From: JAPLKX01 sp035530195 | GTDB lineage: Bacteria > Hydrogenedentota > Hydrogenedentia > Hydrogenedentales > SLHB01 | Direction of reading: 5' to 3' | DNA length: 64,000 nt | Assembly (NCBI GenBank): GCA_035530195.1 | Contig: DATKVG010000043.1 | Location: 10,554-74,553, forward strand | In this document: positions 35,678 to 43,647 of the stretch, piece after piece | Numbering within the stretch: the first letter of the stretch is position 1 | Layout: every line of letters begins with the position of its first letter | The notes under the pieces: generated by a model | Databases searched by the model: none | What the model saw: only the letters and a program-made list of their open reading frames with translations | Told to the model about the DNA's origin: nothing | Translations under genes and position numbers: made by a program

Positions 35678-38425
35678 ATGGCTCCTGACGCACACTTGTT
35701 GGAACGGTGGGTACACGACCGGGACGCGGACGCGTTCGCGGAACTGGTTGCCCGCTACTCGGGCCTCGTATACGGCACGTGCCGGCGCATCCTCGGCGAT
35801 CCAACCGAGGCCGAGGACGTGGCGCAGGAAGCTTTTATCGAACTGGCGACGCGCGGCCGCGCCATTACCACCTCCATCAGTTCCTGGTTGCACACCGTCG
35901 CCACCCACCGCGCATTGAACCGCATTCGTAGCAACAAACGGCGCACGTTGCGTGAGCGACAATATCAACTCGAACAAGAATCTACCGGTGAGGCCGGTTG
36001 GGAAGAGATCTGGCGGTACGTCGACCAAGCCATCGCCGCACTGCCGGAGAAATATCGCGAGCCGATCGTCCTGCGATTCATTGACGGCCGGACGCAGGAA
36101 TTCATCGCCCGCGAACTCGACATGCCGCCCGCCACGGTCCGATTCCGCCTGGCGCGCGGCGTGGACGAGATTCGCAACACGCTGAGAAGCAAAGGGGTCA
36201 GCGTGTCGGTGGTTGTGTTGGGTGCCGCGCTCGCTGGAATGGAATCGGGCGCGGCGCCCGCCACATTGACCGCCGCCCTGGGCCGGCTCGCCCTGTCCGG
36301 CCTGACGACACAACCGGCCGCGCTTGGGGCCGGAAAACTCGCCCTGATAGGAGGGGTTGCCATGACAACAAAAAAGGCCGTTGTGGTCGCTTGTGCAGTG
36401 CTCGTGATTCTCGGGTTGGGCGGCATTATGTTGTACAGAACGCAAAAACCGCCACAATCCCCTCGAGTGCAACCCGTCGCAGCCGCGCCAATCGACAAAA
36501 ACCAGCCGGCTGGCGCCGCGGCTGCCCCTGAATCCGCCGTGCCCGACGCTGTAACGCCGCCCCCGCCTGAAACCGCTCCAAAAGAAGAGCCGCCCAAGCC
36601 CGTTATACTCCCGGCTGCCGTAGCGGGGCTGGTGTCCACGATGGCTGACGAACCCATGGCGGGCGCGTCAGTCTATTTGGAGGTGCTGGAAGGCGGGGAG
36701 GACCTGAATGTCGCAAAAACTTACTCGACAACGACCGGCGCGGACGGCCGATACCGTATCGACGGCATCGACACGCTTGGCACGGGCCGCGCCGAGGCGT
36801 CGGTTTACGCCAGCGCGCCGGGATTCCTCATGGCGAAACTGCGCGGGCTCAAGGTCAAGAGCGGCGACGTTGCCGAAGCTGATCTGCGCCTGAAAGAAGC
36901 CCAGTACGTCGTGGCGGGGATGGTCGTGGCGCAAAACCGCCAGCCACTGCCCGACGCCTCGGTGGAGCTGCAGTATTACGGCTACGACGCCGAGGGACTC
37001 GAGACAACCGCCGCCTCCGGCATGACCACCGGCAATATTGGCGATCCCAAGTTCGTGTTCGCGCTTACCGACCCGAACGGCAACTTCGAGATCGCCATTC
37101 CGGCTCAAGGTCTCTGCGATTTCACCGTCCGAAAAGACGGGTACGGCCCAGGATTTTTTCCTCAAATCCCGACCGGCACACGCGACGCCGTGTTCGTGTT
37201 GCGCGCGCCCGGCGCCATCGCCGGCCACGTGAAAAACGCCGACGGCATGCCCGCCGCAGGCGTCAAGGTCCAAGTCATGGGTGCGGGTTTTCCGGGCGGG
37301 CTGGCGCCGTATCCGGTATGGGTGCAGCCGCTGTTGCTGAAAACGGTTTGGGCACGTTCCGCGGAGGACGGTTCATACCAGGCGGACGGGCTTGGCGAGG
37401 AATACTGGTATCGCGTGGCGGTTCCCGTGCCGAGTTTGTTGGAAGAGGAGAAACTGCTGGCGCAGGTGTTGGGAGTAAATGTGCAGGCCGGCAAAACCAC
37501 TACCGGCGTCGACCTCGTCCTCCCGCCGGAGGGCAAAGAGACCGCCATCTTCGGCACGGTGACCGATATCGCCTCCGGCGACCCGGTTTATCCTATGGCC
37601 GTGGACGTCCTGCCGGTCGACCGCAATCCGTTGAGCGGTCTGGCCTCCCCCGTCTACTCTTCCGTATTTCCAGACGGATCCTTTCGGATTGTTCTCAACA
37701 TTACGGCCGAATGCGACGTGATCTGCCGCCACCGATACGAAACCGAAGGCGGCGGTGTCTGGTGGGATCCCGAAGGCCAGACGGTCAGAATAAAACCGTA
37801 CGAGGAAAAAGAGGTCAACTTCTCCGTCGCCGCCCCGTTCAATGTCGAGCTCGAGTACGTCGACGAGGCCGGGGCGCCATTGCCGGGCATCATGACGGCC
37901 ATGCGGCGCGCTGAAGGCCGCGGCGGATGCGGTGGCAGCCTCATCTCCGACCCCGACGGCCGCGCCACCATGCACGGACTCCCGCCGGGAATCCCGCTGG
38001 TTGCAATGGGCTGGCAAGAGGTCGGTGGGAGGAACCTCATTACGATCGGCTGCAGCGAACCATTCACCGGCAGTGCCGGCCAGACTGTGTCCGGCGTGCG
38101 GGTCGTGTGCCGGCCCGTCACAGGCGTGGGCGGTGTCAGCGGGGCCCTTGCGTGGCCCGACGGCATCCCCGTCGCACAGACGATGGTGTACTGCAGGACG
38201 ATGTGGGCCGGCTCCCAAATCGAGGAGAGCGTTGCAATCTCCGCCGCCGATGGATCTTTCACCAGCGGCAGCTTCCTGCCCGAAGGCGTCTACCCCGAGT
38301 TGGCCGTCGGCTTTGAGGACGATCAAGGCCGCATCTACGGCGCCATCGTCAACGACGTCACCATTTCCAACGGCCAAACTACACCCCTTGGCACACTAAC
38401 CGTGGCACAAGCACCGCCTGAATAA
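35678..38425 (+). CDS. ECF sigma factor fused to a membrane helix and Ig-like (CarboxypepD_reg) domains
   Basis: A 915-residue fusion. Residues 1-170 are an ECF sigma factor: region 2 includes 'LVYGTCRRILGDPTEAEDVAQEAFIELA' and region 4 'LPEKYREPIVLRFIDGRTQEFIARELDMPPATVRFRL'. A hydrophobic Ala/Gly-rich stretch (172-225) precedes a transmembrane helix (about 232-252, VVVACAVLVILGLGGIML), then a Pro-rich linker and about 600 residues of beta-sandwich repeats of the carboxypeptidase-regulatory type ('TGADGRYRIDGI', 'DPNGNFEIAIP', 'SAEDGSYQADGLG', 'SPDGSFRIVL'-like). The sigma part would be cytoplasmic and the repeats outside. GGAG seven bases upstream supports the ATG. No anti-sigma gene is adjacent; the fused membrane part may take its role. 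Confidence 0.9.
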   Translation: MAPDAHLLERWVHDRDADAFAELVARYSGLVYGTCRRILGDPTEAEDVAQEAFIELATRGRAITTSISSWLHTVATHRALNRIRSNKRRTLRERQYQLEQESTGEAGWEEIWRYVDQAIAALPEKYREPIVLRFIDGRTQEFIARELDMPPATVRFRLARGVDEIRNTLRSKGVSVSVVVLGAALAGMESGAAPATLTAALGRLALSGLTTQPAALGAGKLALIGGVAMTTKKAVVVACAVLVILGLGGIMLYRTQKPPQSPRVQPVAAAPIDKNQPAGAAAAPESAVPDAVTPPPPETAPKEEPPKPVILPAAVAGLVSTMADEPMAGASVYLEVLEGGEDLNVAKTYSTTTGADGRYRIDGIDTLGTGRAEASVYASAPGFLMAKLRGLKVKSGDVAEADLRLKEAQYVVAGMVVAQNRQPLPDASVELQYYGYDAEGLETTAASGMTTGNIGDPKFVFALTDPNGNFEIAIPAQGLCDFTVRKDGYGPGFFPQIPTGTRDAVFVLRAPGAIAGHVKNADGMPAAGVKVQVMGAGFPGGLAPYPVWVQPLLLKTVWARSAEDGSYQADGLGEEYWYRVAVPVPSLLEEEKLLAQVLGVNVQAGKTTTGVDLVLPPEGKETAIFGTVTDIASGDPVYPMAVDVLPVDRNPLSGLASPVYSSVFPDGSFRIVLNITAECDVICRHRYETEGGGVWWDPEGQTVRIKPYEEKEVNFSVAAPFNVELEYVDEAGAPLPGIMTAMRRAEGRGGCGGSLISDPDGRATMHGLPPGIPLVAMGWQEVGGRNLITIGCSEPFTGSAGQTVSGVRVVCRPVTGVGGVSGALAWPDGIPVAQTMVYCRTMWAGSQIEESVAISAADGSFTSGSFLPEGVYPELAVGFEDDQGRIYGAIVNDVTISNGQTTPLGTLTVAQAPPE
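36349..36364 (+). promoter_or_regulatory. Internal ribosome-binding site and in-frame ATG inside the sigma-factor fusion
   Basis: AGGAGGGG at 36349-36356 is followed after five bases by an in-frame ATG at 36362 (Met229), exactly at the end of the sigma part and just before the membrane helix. If used, it would make a separate membrane protein from the same message. Confidence 0.5.
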
Positions 38426-38478
38426 GACAGCTGCAGACAGTTCGCGCGCGACTCCTAATCTCGGCGCACACGGTCTCT

Positions 38479-38538
38479 GTCCATGCTGTCCACTGCTGTC
38501 CACAATGTCCACCGCGTCCACAACGTCCATGTCCGTCC
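38479..38538 (-). repeat. Tandem 9-bp repeat, inverted copy of the TGGAC family
   Basis: On the plus strand the units read TGTCCATGC, TGTCCACTGC, TGTCCACAA, TGTCCACCG, CGTCCACAA and CGTCCATG, so TGGAC is the invariant core on the minus strand, as at 6402-6446. One unit is ten bases and one eight. It lies upstream of the lyase gene. Confidence 0.75.
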
Positions 38539-38602
38539 CCTGAACTTCCTATTCGGTTCCAAACCTGCGACAATACCCCAAGCTCAAAAAGGATTTTTCA
38601 AA

Positions 38603-40507
38603 ATGCCCTTCAAGCTTTGCTTCCTCAGCGCTCTCCTCTGTGCGAGGCTCTGCCAGGCCGAAAACATAACTTCCTGGTCCTCGCTGATCGACACCACGCG
38701 CGCGCAGCCTTCCCTTACTGCCGCATGCGACGAACTCGTCGCCCAAGCCCGGAAAGCCGTCGCCGAACCCATCGTGCGCCGTGCCCGTTCGCTGGCCGAG
38801 GTCGGCCAGAACCGGACGTGGCTCGATGGCAGGGCCAACGCGCTTGAAGACGAGATCCGGGAGCAATTCGCGCTGGCAATGTCGGATTTCGGGGCGTGCA
38901 GCTTGCTGGCGAAGGAACTGCCGATGCTGGCCGCGGCGTACCGCCTCACCGGCGAGAAGCTCTTCAAAGACCACGTGATCGCACAGCTCGACGAGATGGC
39001 CTCCTGGTCGCCGCTCCAGCGGCCCGGTTGGACACTCTACGCCCCCGGCCACCGCCTGCCCCCCGACGGCAAAGACGGCAACTGGCTTGCCACAGGCTGC
39101 GGCATCCGCGCGCTCGGCGACACGCTCGAGTTGCTCCCTTCTGACGCGCTCGACGATCAACTCCGCGCCAGACTGAACACCCTGCTCGAAACCGAGATCG
39201 CCGGCGTTGTCGACGACTGGCTGGCCCGCCGGCCATGGTTCGTCCGCTCGAACAACCCCGTCACCAACCAGTGGGTGCTGCCGACCGAAGGCCTCGTCCG
39301 CGCCTGTCTCGTCCTCGGCGTTGATACCCACCGCGACGCCTACGAGCTCGGCGTGAAAAACCTGTTGGCGGCGCTCGACGCCCACGGGCCGAACGGCGAG
39401 TTCGAGGAAGGGTTCGGCTACGCCTCGTTCACCGTTACGTCGCTGCTGCATGCCGCCCACGCCATGGCCGCTGCGGGCGATCGGCGCGCAATCGACCACC
39501 CGTTTCTCCGGCACTTCCCCACGTGGCTGGTGCACCACTTCCAGCCCGGCAACATGGTGATCAACTGTTTCGACGCGGGCGGCGCGTTCGACGCGGCCAA
39601 ATCGACCCGGCCGTTGTTGTCGCTGCTGGCCGTCTGCACCAACGATCCCGTTGCCCGTTGGGCGCTCGCGTTCCAGGCCGGCGGCCCGTCCAACGACCTC
39701 GGCGGCCTCGCCGCCCGTGGCCTCGAACCAGTGGGCGCCGATGCCACCCCGCCGCTCTTCGCCGCCTACGAACGCGCCGCGCGTGTCAACTGGCGCGACA
39801 GTTGGGACGACAACGCCACCGGCGTCTGGGTGCGCGGCGGCCATCCGCTCGACCAGCACGACCACCAGGACCGCGGCCACGTCAATTTCATCTGGAAAGG
39901 CAAACCCATTCTTATCGAGGCCGGCACGCCTTCCTACCACCACCCGCTGATGATGACGCAATATACGCCCGGTATTGGCCACAACGTCCTCCAACTCGGC
40001 GACGCCGCGCCCGCCGATTCTGCCAAAGCCGGCGAGCTCGTGTGGATGCCCGGCTGGCAAAAGGCCGGCGGCGTCGCACCCATCAGCATCAACCGGCTCG
40101 ACGCTTCCGGCGGCGACGTCACCGTCGACGCCACGAAATGCTATGACAGGCTACAACTGTGGAAACGGCGTGTGCAGTGGGATGCAAAGCATCTGGCCGT
40201 AGTTGATGAGGTCCAACTCGCACCCGATACGGCCGACATTATTATGTTCCGCTGGCACCTGGGCACAAGTGAAGATGCGATTATCAAGGAAGAAGCGGAC
40301 TGCTACACGCTGGACTTCAACGGCCTCCGCCTCTCAATTGAACCGTCCGCGCCCATCGAGGTTTCCCAAATCAAGCTGCCCGACCACACCCTCGAAGGCC
40401 ATACGGGCGATGAAGACCCCGGCAACGTCCACACCTGCATTGTCGTGCGGTCGCGCGAAAAGACCCACGCCTTAACGTGCTCTCTACAGGCGGCGCCGGC
40501 GGAATAA
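38603..40507 (+). CDS. Heparinase II/III-family polysaccharide lyase-like protein
   Basis: A 634-residue exported protein with a signal peptide (FKLCFLSALLCARLCQA, cleavage near residue 19). The first 350 residues are alpha-helical (toroid-like), as in heparinase II/III and alginate lyases; 'NNPVTNQWVLPTEGLVRACLVLG' lies in this part. The beta domain contains 'HPLDQHDHQDRGHVNFIWKGKPILIEAGTPSY', matching the heparinase II/III core with its H-x-H-x-D-x-G, and 'GIGHNVLQLGD'. Lyases of this type cleave uronic-acid polysaccharides by beta-elimination. The start follows AAGGA; a longer frame would read the 9-bp repeat as Val-His repeats and is unlikely. Together with the GH67-like cluster downstream it suggests uronate-containing substrates. 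Confidence 0.7.
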   Translation: MPFKLCFLSALLCARLCQAENITSWSSLIDTTRAQPSLTAACDELVAQARKAVAEPIVRRARSLAEVGQNRTWLDGRANALEDEIREQFALAMSDFGACSLLAKELPMLAAAYRLTGEKLFKDHVIAQLDEMASWSPLQRPGWTLYAPGHRLPPDGKDGNWLATGCGIRALGDTLELLPSDALDDQLRARLNTLLETEIAGVVDDWLARRPWFVRSNNPVTNQWVLPTEGLVRACLVLGVDTHRDAYELGVKNLLAALDAHGPNGEFEEGFGYASFTVTSLLHAAHAMAAAGDRRAIDHPFLRHFPTWLVHHFQPGNMVINCFDAGGAFDAAKSTRPLLSLLAVCTNDPVARWALAFQAGGPSNDLGGLAARGLEPVGADATPPLFAAYERAARVNWRDSWDDNATGVWVRGGHPLDQHDHQDRGHVNFIWKGKPILIEAGTPSYHHPLMMTQYTPGIGHNVLQLGDAAPADSAKAGELVWMPGWQKAGGVAPISINRLDASGGDVTVDATKCYDRLQLWKRRVQWDAKHLAVVDEVQLAPDTADIIMFRWHLGTSEDAIIKEEADCYTLDFNGLRLSIEPSAPIEVSQIKLPDHTLEGHTGDEDPGNVHTCIVVRSREKTHALTCSLQAAPAE

Positions 40508-40529
40508 CTTCGGCCAGTCTTGCCGAAGT
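40507..40529 (+). terminator. Hairpin after the lyase gene
   Basis: ACTTCGGC and GCCGAAGT form a perfect eight-base stem with a seven-base loop, starting at the stop codon. There is no T-run, so it may stabilise the transcript or act with Rho. Confidence 0.45.
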
Positions 40530-40685
40530 GCCGCGCCCCCCCTTGCTCCGCGACCGCGGCCCGCGCACCTGTTTGCTCGATCCTTTCCTTGAAATCCCCA
40601 CCTAAATCTTGGTACAATTATATTCCCGCTGGGAATGTGCCCAGTGGGTCTCTTTTGCAGCGCGACACGCAATCGCTTTTTCGGC

Positions 40686-40763
40686 GTCCCTATCGTCTAG
40701 CCCGGCCTAGGACACCGCCCTTTCACGGCGGCGACACGAGTTCGAATCTCGTTGGGGACGCCA
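40686..40763 (+). tRNA. tRNA-Glu (UUC), CCA encoded
   Basis: The cloverleaf is complete. Acceptor GTCCCTA pairs with TGGGGAC (one T-G wobble), the D-arm is TCGTCTAGCCCGGCCTAGGAC-like, the anticodon stem CCGCC/GGCGG carries the loop CTTTCAC with anticodon TTC, and the T-arm is CGAGTTCGAATCTCG. Discriminator G and CCA end the gene. tRNA genes are frequent integration sites, but no integrase is seen nearby. Confidence 0.95.
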
Positions 40764-41105
40764 TTTCTTTTTCTTTGCCGAAATAGGTAAAGTGTACCCA
40801 GAATTTCCCCCTGCTATGAGGATCTGGACAGCCGCGACTTGAGCGGGCCGGTGAGCGTCGCTGAGATTCGACTTCACCGGCACAAGTTTCTCGGTGAATG
40901 CAACTTCCGCCCATGAATTCCAGTGACTATTTCCTCGTTTCCTCCAAGACAGAATTATTCCGAATTTGCGTCAGGGTTTGTTTACTTACGGCAAGCGGAC
41001 AATCTATGAAGTTCTTGACCAGCTTTCGAATCAGGTGATAGGTGAGAAAAAGTGGCGGATTGCGGGAAAAGCAGCTATCGTGGTCTTTGAAGGGAGACCG
41101 TCTTG
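40764..41105. other. Region between tRNA-Glu and the GH67-like genes
   Basis: A 342-base stretch with a T-rich patch directly after the tRNA and the ribosome-binding sequence AAGGGAGA near its right end. No coding sequence, clear promoter or operator was recognised. Confidence 0.4.
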
Positions 41106-43574
41106 ATGCGTTTCGTGAAGTTGTTTTTTGTATGTTTTTTTCTGTTGGGTGCCGGGGTGCAGGCGGATGGGGCTGAAACATGGCGCATTGTGCTGGGTCA
41201 GGAGCACGCGGGCGACGAGGCGATGCGCGTTGTGCTCGAGGATCTGCGCGATTACGGGGCCACGTTTGGGCTGACGTTCGAGATGGTTTCGGACGCGGCG
41301 GCGGGCACGGGCGGTAACGCGATCGTGGCGGGAAATGCCGCGCGCAACGCGTGGACGGCGCGCCTTGTGGAATCGGGGCTGATAGGGGCGGGCGGTGTTG
41401 CGGATGCGGAAGCCTATGCGATTGCTACTGTGGAGGAGGGTGGCCGCCGCACGGTGGTTGTCGCGGGAGGCTCGGTGATCGGCGATGTGTACGGGCTGTA
41501 CTGGATTTGGGATCGGATGCGGGTCGAGGGACGTATTCCCGACATCAACACCGTCCGAACGCCGGCAATGAAAATCCGGCTTGGCGCAGCATGGGGCAGG
41601 CAGGGGTTCGGGGGCCGGAACGAGAAGCAGATGCAGATTGCGCTGCGCCACAGTTTCAACTGGGTGTCGGGTCCGGCGATTCTGGACCTGGTGCCTTGGC
41701 ATAGCGAGCCGGAGGGGGAAACAAACCGGAAGAACCGGGAAGCGGCTAAGTCGCTGATCGACTACGCGCATTCGCTGCACATGAAATACTTCAGTTTTGC
41801 GAACGAGTTCACGTTTCACCCGTCTCTACTCGAGGAAACGGGGGCGAAGTTGACGCCATGCGACCCGAAGTTCTGGGAGGCGGTACAGCAGAAATTCCGA
41901 ATGTTGTTCACCGCGCTGCCGGAGCTGGACGGGATCGAGCTGTGTAATGACGACCTCTCGGGGTTCTGGGGGCGGTATGTTCCATTCGACGTGACGCGGG
42001 ACGCCCCGGAATGCGACTGGTCGTACGAAAAACGGTTCCGGACGTTCGTAAACAAGGTTCACGAGGTGGTGGTTGGGGAGTTCGATAAGACGTACTTCCA
42101 TTTTACATGGGGGTTGCGCGAGCACGAGGTACACTGCCAGCCTGAGGTGTTCCGGGCGATATTCCGGGACGTACCCGTGAAGAACCTTTATCTAATGCCG
42201 AAAATCACGCGAGGCGACCGCTGGTGGTATCAGCCGTATAACGCGACGTTCAACCAGACGCCGCACCCCACGATCGTGCTGTTCGAGACGATGAACTATT
42301 ACGAGAGCGGTTCCTCACATCTTTTCCCGACATTTTCGGGGCAATATTTTCAGCGAGGCCTGCAAACGTTCCTGGCGCCGGTGGAAACCAATGTGCGTGG
42401 AGCGGCCGCGCTGGCCGGACTTGATACGGCCGATTGGGGAACGGTGGGCGCATACAGCTATGTACTGTATCGGTTGATGTGGAACCCGGACGAGCCGGTC
42501 GAGCAGATCGCGCGGGATTTCTGTGCGATCCATTTTGGGCGTGACGTGGCGTCGGAAATGGCCGCCATTTACCTGCAATCGCCCGAGGCTTACCAGTACG
42601 GTCTCCACATCGGCCCGATTTCGTACGGCCAGTTTAACTCGTTACTCCACATGCGGGTGGGCACCTTTCCGGCCGACGGGTATCCCATTGTCGATGGGGG
42701 CAGGGAGCACCTGGAATTTCTTCGCAGGATCTACCTGCGTTGCGTGCCGTGGAGGACGGAAACTCTGCGTGCACTCGAGTACGGGCGCACCGCCGCGGAG
42801 CAGATGCTCGCACGGTACGCCGCGATCAAAGGGCGGATGAGAGACGCGGCGGTAGCCGGGGAGATCGAGAACCGCCTGCAGATGACTCACAACCTTATCC
42901 GCACGAACATCGGCTACGTTGAAACCATCTTCGCTTACTTCGATTACATGGAGGCGCCGACGGCCGCGAACCGTGAGGCGCTTGCCGGCGCACATGAAAG
43001 GATCAAGGCCGCACTGGCCGATTTCAAGGCCACGCCCCAGTTCAATTATGACCTGTTGGGCATTGACGTGTTCATGCAGAACGTCGAGGAAGTGCTCTCC
43101 GACCGGGACAAGGCGCTGGAACGGCTGGCGCGGACGCCGGACCGCCGCCAACTCGAAGCACTCATCGCGGAATTGCAGCAGCGATACCGCGACTTGCTTG
43201 AATCACACCGCGGGGAGGCGGTCCTGTTTGGCCGGTTCAAGATCCTCGTAGACGGCCAGGACATCCTGATTGTCCAGGGTGATGACTACCGCATCAAGAA
43301 TGTGCGGTGGGACGGGGCGCACGTTGAGGTGGGTGAGATGCCGGCGCCATTGCCGCGCGAGCCCGTTACGGTTGTACCGCACGACATCGAATCGCGACCC
43401 ATGCACCCGTTTGTCGTCGAGCAGCCGGCGCCAGAAAACGATTACACCGCCAGAATCTATCTGGACGACGCACCCGGCGCCAATGGCTGGATGATTTTCG
43501 ACCTCTACTATATCCCGCGGCCACCGGAATCGCTCAATCTTGACATGGCATGGGCGCGCAAGGCGGGAGATTGA
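41106..43574 (+). CDS. Secreted GH67/alpha-glucuronidase-like glycosidase
   Basis: An 822-residue exported protein (hydrophobic residues 6-20, cleavage near VQA|DG). An N-terminal alpha/beta domain with 'VVVAGGSVIGDVYGLYWIWDRM' corresponds to the GH67/GH20b-type domain that precedes a TIM barrel in alpha-glucuronidases and hexosaminidases. The barrel follows with 'MQIALRHSFNWVSGPAIL', 'FSFANEFTFHP', 'LDGIELCNDDLSGFW' and 'KTYFHFTWGLREHEVHC'; the acidic residues in CNDD are candidates for catalysis. The last 300 residues are helical then beta. ATG at 41106 follows GGGAGA; a TTG just before is not needed. It is 73 bases from the next gene of the same type, so they probably form an operon. Substrate unknown. 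Confidence 0.65.
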   Translation: MRFVKLFFVCFFLLGAGVQADGAETWRIVLGQEHAGDEAMRVVLEDLRDYGATFGLTFEMVSDAAAGTGGNAIVAGNAARNAWTARLVESGLIGAGGVADAEAYAIATVEEGGRRTVVVAGGSVIGDVYGLYWIWDRMRVEGRIPDINTVRTPAMKIRLGAAWGRQGFGGRNEKQMQIALRHSFNWVSGPAILDLVPWHSEPEGETNRKNREAAKSLIDYAHSLHMKYFSFANEFTFHPSLLEETGAKLTPCDPKFWEAVQQKFRMLFTALPELDGIELCNDDLSGFWGRYVPFDVTRDAPECDWSYEKRFRTFVNKVHEVVVGEFDKTYFHFTWGLREHEVHCQPEVFRAIFRDVPVKNLYLMPKITRGDRWWYQPYNATFNQTPHPTIVLFETMNYYESGSSHLFPTFSGQYFQRGLQTFLAPVETNVRGAAALAGLDTADWGTVGAYSYVLYRLMWNPDEPVEQIARDFCAIHFGRDVASEMAAIYLQSPEAYQYGLHIGPISYGQFNSLLHMRVGTFPADGYPIVDGGREHLEFLRRIYLRCVPWRTETLRALEYGRTAAEQMLARYAAIKGRMRDAAVAGEIENRLQMTHNLIRTNIGYVETIFAYFDYMEAPTAANREALAGAHERIKAALADFKATPQFNYDLLGIDVFMQNVEEVLSDRDKALERLARTPDRRQLEALIAELQQRYRDLLESHRGEAVLFGRFKILVDGQDILIVQGDDYRIKNVRWDGAHVEVGEMPAPLPREPVTVVPHDIESRPMHPFVVEQPAPENDYTARIYLDDAPGANGWMIFDLYYIPRPPESLNLDMAWARKAGD

Positions 43575-43647
43575 CGTTGAGTTTGAACTGCGAAGTGCAT
43601 TACGACCAAATTACTGGCTTGATGGACGATCTGGAAAGGATAGCCTT

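Noticed and set aside
38483..38602. N-terminal extension of the lyase through the 9-bp repeats
   Set aside because: It would place a low-complexity Val-His segment before a proper signal peptide.
40686..40763. Integration site with a genomic island next to the tRNA
   Set aside because: No integrase, no partial tRNA copy and no direct repeat of the tRNA 3' end were found in the window.
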